The position numbers were made by a program, and so were the translations under genes. A stretch of 64,000 bases of DNA from Fagopyrum homotropicum (Eukaryota > Streptophyta > Magnoliopsida > Caryophyllales > Polygonaceae). A model generated the notes under the pieces. The model was given only the letters and a program-made list of their open reading frames with translations. It was not told the origin of the DNA and made no database searches. Numbering within the stretch: the first letter of the stretch is position 1; the number at the start of each line of letters is the position of its first letter. The stretch spans positions 140,488,494 through 140,552,493 of the forward strand of contig BSWB01000005.1 of the NCBI GenBank assembly GCA_033239125.1, read 5' to 3'. Shown piece after piece: positions 57,700-64,000 of this stretch.

Positions 57700-58196
57700 G
57701 ATTGGTTTTTGGTCAATTTGTGGACAAGAAGAGAAAGTTATATATCAACTTTCAGAAATCAAAGATGTAAAGACAAAGCAAAGATGACTGTGAGTGAGGA
57801 GAGAAGGATTTGGAGAAGACAAGATATGACTTGTATAGGAGATTCTTGGTTTAGTGGCTATAGTGCATGAAGATCGACTAAATATATTCAAGTAGAGAAA
57901 AAGAACCTCAGTTTTTGCCATATATATGAATGCAATTCACTTAGTATTCTGATGGATCCGATGAAGTTCGTCGAATGTTAACCCATAATTATAATTAAGG
58001 GTTGAGATTGATTGTTCAATGAAACTATAAAAGTTAAGATAATATTAATGGTATTATTTAATCCTTGAGTTTACTTACAAAGGATTTCAAATATATAATT
58101 TCCTAATTTATAATTATTCTTTTTTTTTTTATTAATAATTAAATTTAATATTAATTGTATGATGATGTACTCTATACTAAACCTTAAAAATAAAAG
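57700..58196. other. CPS promoter side
   Basis: No gene seen. AT-rich sequence upstream of the CPS start; individual promoter elements could not be assigned with confidence. Confidence 0.35.
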
Positions 58197-59131
58197 GAAA
58201 AATGCTCAAAAATAATACCAACTATGAGTATGAACTAAAATTAATACAAACTTTAATATTACTATTTGATGCACAAACTATTTCACATTAAACCAATTTT
58301 AATACGGGATGAAAATCTGGCCAAATTTTATTACAAAAATCGGTCACATATTTTTAAATCACACAAAATGACTCCCTATATTTTATTTTCTTTCAAAAAT
58401 CACCCATGTTATTTTTTATTACTTAATGAATTAGGTAATAAAAGTTAGTCATCACTTTATTTTTAATATTTAAGGTAGTTTATTCATTAAAAAAATTAAG
58501 AAGTTTTAAAAATGAAATTTTGGTTAATAGAACCATGTTTGGTGTCATTATTGTTTTATGGTGTAGTTTGAGGGAATAATTCATATTTGTAGGTAAAACA
58601 TAACGAAAGAATATATTACTAATTTGGAAATTTGTGTAATTTGAAATTTTAAATTAATATAATTAACGTAAATTTGTGAAAAAAAATCTACATTTCATGT
58701 TTAAATTTTAAAAATTCAAAAATCAATCTTATTTTATACCAAAAAATTGTGGGAATGTCACCAAGTACGAGTCTTTTAACCAAATATTTTATTTTTAAAG
58801 TGTTAAAACTTCTCAATCATTCTTATAGTTATATTTTAAATAAATGGCCTAAAATATTTAAGAATAAAGTGATAAATAACCTTTATTATATAATTCGTTA
58901 GGTATAAAAAAAATAATACGGGTGTTTTGTGAAAGAAAATATAATGTAGGGGTAATTTTGTGTGATTTAAAAAGTTATGGACGATTTTTGTAATAAAATT
59001 GGCTATAACTTCACCCCGTATCAAAGTTGGTTTAATGTAAAATAGTTTGTATATCAACTAGTAATTTTGCTAAAGTTTGTATTATTTTTTGTTCATACCT
59101 TATAGTTGGTATTATTTTTGGTCATTTTTTC
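58197..59131. mobile_element. Foldback element with ~300-bp inverted arms
   Basis: The left arm (58197 to about 58495) and the reverse complement of the right arm (about 58835-59131) align over their length. Shared blocks include CAAAAATAATACCAACTAT, ACATTAAACCAA, ATTTTATTACAAAAATCG and TTTTTAAATCACACAAAAT. The ~340-bp middle is unique and AT-rich. Flanks AAATAAAAG and AAAATAAAA could be a 9-bp duplication, which would suggest a Mutator-like origin, but they are too AT-rich to be decisive. There is no transposase; open frames in the arms are mirror images of each other. Confidence 0.8.
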
Positions 59132-59170
59132 AAAATAAAAAATAAGTAGAGAAAGAGAATTCTCAGTTTG

Positions 59171-59174
<4 letters not shown>

Positions 59175-59226
<52 letters not shown>
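59175..59226. repeat. (TA)n microsatellite
   Basis: About 26 TA units directly left of the second foldback MITE. Confidence 0.95.
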
Positions 59227-59229
<3 letters not shown>

Positions 59230-59239
59230 GTGTGGTTCC

Positions 59240-59501
59240 CATGAGAACACTCCTAACGTGAGAACATGAGAACAATCGTACACCGTTGGATGTGAGTATT
59301 AAGGGTTGAGATTTAGAGTAGATATCAAAAATAATAATAACTACGAATAATAATAATTAGGAATCCAACAATAACTACGAATAATCCACTCAACCAACAA
59401 TAACTACGAATAATACATTAAACGATATGGCACATTCGTAACAAAACTGATAATAATTACGAATCTATTCTCATGTTCTCACGTTAGGGGTGTTTTCATA
59501 G
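59240..59501. mobile_element. Foldback MITE in (TA)n, copy 2 (Micron-like)
   Basis: The inverted ends of about 35 bp (59240-59274 and 59467-59501) contain CCTAACGTGAGAACATGAGA. The interior matches copy 1 at 35443 in the opposite orientation. TA microsatellite lies on the left (59175-59226) and CTCTCTATATATATATA on the right (59512-59531). Confidence 0.78.
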
Positions 59502-60268
59502 GATCTATACTCTCTCTATATATATATATATTTCATTTAGTATTCTGATCCTTGTGTCAGAGCAAACAAGGTGTTTTATGCGTTACACAATTGGTATGAT
59601 GGGTCACACTAATAATGTTTATACTAAAAGACAAGAATTGAGGATATATACTACATAAATTTCCTAAAATTACCCGTTAAAATAAGTCATTTACAATCAA
59701 AGTACTTAAAATTACTCTTTTAGCAATCGACCACTCTCCTTCATTTTATGTTTGAATTGTGCATTTTGTGGGTCCTAAAACCCAATACCATGTCATTTGC
59801 AATACCCGAAACCCGTAAACCGTTACTATAAGTATTAAACCCTAGATTTAAATTCATTATCGGACAGAAATTGAGAAAGGGCTTATGATCGCTAATTAAG
59901 GGAGTAGGTTTTTAGTAATTTGAAGTAGAATAGGTAGTTAATTGTAAATAACTGTTTATAAGGGGTGTTTTTTCTTACTATGCATCCAATATACTAATTA
60001 ATTTAGATGGATGAATGATAGTGTGAAGTGGATACAAAGTATATACAGATTAATTTATCCATAAAATTTAAATTTGGGAGAAAGTAATAATATTGAGTGC
60101 ACTGGGACTTGTTTGTAGGGTATACAATATAAAATGTTTGGGGTAATTAAGTTATTTACTTGATTAAATTCAATCAATATACATCGAGTTTTGATCCTAT
60201 TTATGAATCTAATTACTTATTTTTTTTGAAAAAAATAATCAGAAAATTGGTGAAATGAACCCTTGTAA
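59502..60268. other. Gene-free interval
   Basis: A short TA tract, then AT-rich non-coding sequence up to a Helitron 3' end. No gene seen. Confidence 0.4.
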
Positions 60269-60296
60269 CTAGTGCATAACCCGCACCATATGCGGG
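60269..60296 (-). mobile_element. Helitron 3' terminus (type A)
   Basis: Read on the minus strand: hairpin CCCGCATATGGTGCGGG, then TTATGCACTAG followed by T. A short GC-rich hairpin about 10 nt before CTAG, with T after it, is the Helitron 3' signature. The element body should lie at higher coordinates, probably the AT-rich 60300-61200, but its TC 5' end was not found. Confidence 0.75.
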
Positions 60297-60299
60297 TAT

Positions 60300-61206
60300 A
60301 CTTATATACTGAATTTATTGAGTAATATGTCATGAGTCGTGCGAAGTAAAAAAATATTTATGAAACATTATAATCGTAATGCACATCTAATTATTCTCAA
60401 AACTATAATACAGTCACAAATAATATATATATACTAAAACATCCAATTTTTCTTAAATACGAATCTTCGTTTTTGCTTAAAAATATTTTTAGTAATAGAG
60501 TTTATTCAAAAAAACATCCAATTTTTCTTAAAATAAAAGACGAATTTGTTTTTTTTAAACAGTAAAAGAATTTTTTTTTAAAAAACGATGATTTTAGTTA
60601 TTTTACAAAAATTTTAAAAATCGATTGTTTTAGTAACAATAGATATTTGAAAATCAACTATATTTTTAAATAAAAACAAATAATTAAATTTTTGTTTAAA
60701 ATTCTTTTTGGTAAAATAGTTTATTCGAAAAACAATCCAATCGTTCTAGCTTAAAAAAGAACTAACTTTTTTTCTAAAAAAATACATATATTTGAAAACA
60801 CAAAAGAAAATCTTGTTTTTTTTTACAAAATTTGAACAAATAATTTTTTTAAGTAACAGTACATATTTGAAAATTATCTATTTTTAAAAATAAAAAAACA
60901 AATATGTTTTTCTAAACCTCTTATTAGAATGCAATCAACTTGCATTTTTTTAGTTAATAAAAAAAAATCCAAATTTTTAAAAACTTTTTTTTTTAATATT
61001 TAAAAGCCATATATTTTTTACAAGATAAAAAAATGAATAATTATTTTTAAACACTATAAATCAACATCAATTTTTTAGTTAATAGAAATGAATAGATAAG
61101 TTAGTTACAACTAAATTAATAATACAAAATTTAAAAAACTTGTTTACTTAAATTTTTTTCGTTATCGAGGTATGCTAATGAAAAAAAATTCAATTTTTTA
61201 AACTAA
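60300..61206. other. AT-rich interval between two Helitron ends
   Basis: No gene. Long A and T runs and weakly repeated words (AACATCCAATTTTTCTTAAA at 60440 and 60515). Possibly the body of a non-autonomous Helitron. Confidence 0.4.
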
Positions 61207-61663
61207 CTAGTTTAGCGCCCGTGCCGTGCACGGGTATTTGAAAATATATTTCTTACAGTTTTTTTTGTATGAGTAATTTTTTTTAGATTTATTTTTCTTA
61301 TTATTATTTTGTTGATTTGATTACTAATGTTTATGTTAAATAGTATACGCATATAAGAAAAATAATAACAACATAGTTGTTGACCCAGTTCGGGGCATAC
61401 CAAGCCAGGAGTGTCCACTATCTCTGTATTATAAAAATCACAATATTAATAATGTCAAAAACAGTTAAAATTGTGTACATATTTATTATAATAGAAATCA
61501 CGATGATAACCTTTGACGTGAAACCTCGAGCACATGCGCGACAATCCGATCCTGAAAAAGAAGAAGATAAACTTTATATAAGTGTAAGCTCAAGGACGGG
61601 TTATGATCGCTTGATATTATTGATTGAAAATGAAATAAAATGAAGAAGAAATTCTAACGTACC

Positions 61664-63895
61664 TTAAATTATGTTGCGAAAAACTTCGTCGAATACAACA
61701 TTAGTTGTAGTATCTTGAGCCTTGCCCTTAGGGTCACATATCATAATCCTTACTCCATCCCTGCTCGTCACTCTTGAGATAGCGACATATAATTGGCCGT
61801 GACTGAAGACCGGTCTAGGCAAATATATTCCAACCTGTGCAAGGGACTGACCTTGACTTTTATTTATAGTCATAACAAAACATACCATAACTGGGAACTG
61901 TCTCCTTCGAAATTTAACAGGAATTTTCAAGTATGTGGGTGTAAGAACTGTTCGCGGAATGAAGACCTTATGACCTATATTGTTCCCAGATATTATTTCT
62001 GCCTCGATGATTTGTTTTCCAAGTCTCCTAACTATCAGTCTGGTTCCGTTATTCAACCCTGCAGACTGATCAATGTTTCTCATCAACATAATTGGAATTC
62101 CAACTTTCAGTCTCAAGACATGGTTCGGAAACCTAGAACACTTGATGCAGTTCAAGAACTCGCTCGAGTAGAAACAATCATCAAGAGAACCTTCGCTTGG
62201 ACATATACTATCCGAACTCAAGTACTTTGTCACGTCTTCGGGTATCAGTGATAGAATATAGTCATTAACCTTCTCAACAATCTCATTGGTAGGGGCGAGA
62301 ATAGCTCTTTCTTGAAAGTAGGTCGGTGGATCCTGAATATTGTAACTCAAAGGATATACATGGTCAACAATAGTTGCAATCGGGTCACCTGTAGATGCAA
62401 GTAGGAGATCTTCGGGGATGGTAATCTGAGCTTCTCCATTAACACTTTCACCTTCCGTGCCATCTCCAATGCCCAATATCCAATTTAAAAACTCCTTAGC
62501 CTTTCGAGCTTCTAATTCAGTAACTCCACGTATAACCCTCATGTTTTGAGTTAATCTAAGCACCGTGCAGTGATCCCACAAATATGACGCATTGATTGCA
62601 GCAAAGACAATATCATGTCTACTTCCATGACTTACAACAGGCAATATTTGTCTAAAATCACCACCAAAAACGACAACCTTACCACCAAACGGGAGAAGTG
62701 AGCAGTCTGGATTATAAGATCGCATGACGTCCCTTAAAATTCTATCGAGTGCTTCAAAACAACATTTGTTAACCATGGGTGCTTCATCCCATATTATCAG
62801 CTTTGTCTTTGACACTAACTCAGCCAGATCCGTACCTAAACATATAAGATTAAAACATTAATATATTGTTCAGTGTAATATGAACAATATATTAAAAAAG
62901 AAGTTTTAATAATTGAATAATAAGGTTTATACCTGCACGAATGTTGCATGTTGAACTTTCGTCAACATTTATTGGGATGTCAAACCTCGAATGAGCGGTT
63001 CTACCGCCTAGAAGCAAGAGAGCTGCATTACCACTCGAAGCAACTGTTAGAACGATCTCACCTTTACTCCTCAAACCAGCCGAAAGGGATCTCCATATAA
63101 AAGTCTTTCCTGTTCCCCCGTATCCATAAAGAAAAAACACCCCCCCCTTATCAGCGGACACAGCACACATAATCTGATCATACACTCCCCTCTGCTCGTC
63201 GGTGAAACTGGAAACCAATCTGTCATGGTCCAAAGATAACTGGGATCGATCATTGTTTAGTTCATCTTGAATTAGTCTATTATGCTGCTCCATAATCAAG
63301 GCTTTGTCACGATAAGGCATGGACTTATTCGTCTTCAAACTGCCGCCATTCCTGTGTAAAAGTTTCTCTATCTCAACCAAGGCGTAATTTTGCAGCACGG
63401 CATCATCTAATTGCAAATCTACGTACAAATAAACCAAGTTAAACATGTTTACTTACCTAGTACAAAATATACTAAACAAATTGAAAAAATAATGCAAAAC
63501 TCGAATTAAATTCATATACATGAAAGAAAGCATACCATTATTACGCAACACCCTTCTCTGTCGTGCAAGAATATCATCAGATAAGTACTTCCATACTTCA
63601 GCCCAAACCAGATGAGGCGACGACATGCTACCTGAGAGATACAACGTGACGAATAAATTCCGAAGATAACCAGCAGTTCCCCAAAAACTTGCTTCTTTTA
63701 TACCGTCAATGTATTCCCGGTCGTTATCCAACAACCCCATAGCATAACATGCTTCCCTAAACGTGGCATATAGTGTACCGTTGATTGTCCGAATTTCCTC
63801 GTAGCATGTAGGAACCTTAATATGATTCAACAAAACCCTCAAGTAGTACCTCTCTCCAAACCCAGGTGCAACGTGGTATATCTTCCCTAGTGTAT
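61664..63895 (-). CDS. Helitron (PIF1-like) helicase, C-terminal part
   Basis: Exons 63895-63536, 63418-62933 and 62835-61664 splice in phase (GT/AG). The first holds GKIYHVAPGFGERYYLRVLL, EIRTINGTLYATFREACYAM and SDDILARQRR, typical of the region just before the helicase domain. The second has Walker A GYGGTGKTF (motif I). The third starts LAELVSKTKLIIWDEAPM (motif II, WDEAP) and has GGDFRQILPV (III), QNMRV, a TINKSQGQSL motif and YVAISRVTSRDGVRIMI (VI), ending in VVFDEVFRNII. All helicase motifs appear intact. Upstream of about 63895 similarity stops at a hairpin plus CTAG, so the N-terminal Rep portion is missing or displaced here. The 5' limit is therefore the end of recognisable coding sequence, not a start codon. 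Confidence 0.85.
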
Positions 63896-63907
63896 ATCCC
63901 GCACCTT
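63887..63907 (-). mobile_element. Second type-A Helitron-like terminus abutting the helicase
   Basis: On the minus strand, CCCGCACAAGGTGCGGG is followed by ATATACACTAG, nearly the same as the terminus at 60269. It lies exactly where helicase similarity stops. Unlike the other two ends, the base after CTAG is G rather than T, so a clean A/T insertion site is not seen. Confidence 0.5.
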
Positions 63908-64000
63908 GTGCGGGTTTGTTAATAAAATAGCTTATCATATTACATTTTTTTACTATATTATATGTTGTTAACTTTATTAGTTATATGTTATGACCTCGTA

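Larger units (their letters stand above)
61207..64000 (-). mobile_element. Helitron with helicase gene, 3' end in window
   Basis: The 3' terminus at 61207 reads on the minus strand CCCGTGCACGGCACGGG (7-bp stem, 3-nt loop, 61218-61234), then CGCTAAACTAG followed by T, a textbook Helitron end. About 430 bp upstream on the same strand is the stop of a Helitron-type helicase gene. The Rep part and the 5' TC end are not in the window. Confidence 0.85.

Noticed and set aside
58266..58448. Short open frame repeated in mirror image at 58836-59057
   Set aside because: Both are readings of the inverted arms of the foldback element and have no domain similarity.

Overview
This window is nuclear DNA of a flowering plant. 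The genes carry spliceosomal introns with GT/AG borders and encode plant-specific families. Plant MITEs, LINE, LTR and Helitron sequences fill the AT-rich gaps. It looks like a core eudicot; the exact species cannot be fixed from the sequence.

Layout. 1-593 (-): 5' part of a GT92 galactan galactosyltransferase (GALS family). 4126-5400 (-): conserved Ser/Pro-rich protein of unknown function. 5908-9293 (-): Y3IP1, photosystem I assembly, six exons. 9681-13909 (+): MCM6, replicative helicase subunit, 18 exons, divergent from Y3IP1 across a short shared promoter with E2F-like sites. 18690-20254 (+): PCaP-type plasma-membrane cation-binding protein. 21024-24334 (-): BAM3-type CLAVATA1-class receptor kinase. 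28.8-35 kb: nested retroelement debris (Copia remnant, miniature LTR element, dead LINE). 39325-42395 (+): DUF1639 protein. 44696-47343 (-): splicing factor PRP18. 51510-57699 (-): ent-copalyl diphosphate synthase (CPS), 14 exons, first committed step of gibberellin or other labdane-type diterpenoid synthesis. 60.2-64 kb: Helitron DNA with a helicase gene on the minus strand and recognisable 3' termini.

The first six genes keep an order that, from memory of Arabidopsis locus numbers, is split between two duplicated Arabidopsis segments (At5g44610-At5g44670 and At4g20170-At4g20270). The window therefore appears to preserve the unreduced ancestral order. The genes are otherwise functionally unrelated; only the Y3IP1/MCM6 pair shares an obvious regulatory interval.

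The most unusual non-genic content is a set of short non-autonomous DNA elements. Several hAT-like MITEs begin TAG and end CTA, mostly with recognisable target duplications, and each is filled with its own short GC-rich motif array. There are also two related foldback elements embedded in (TA)n microsatellites, a 0.9-kb foldback element with ~300-bp arms, three Tourist-like MITEs, and several Helitron 3' ends. No CRISPR, rRNA or convincing tRNA gene was seen.
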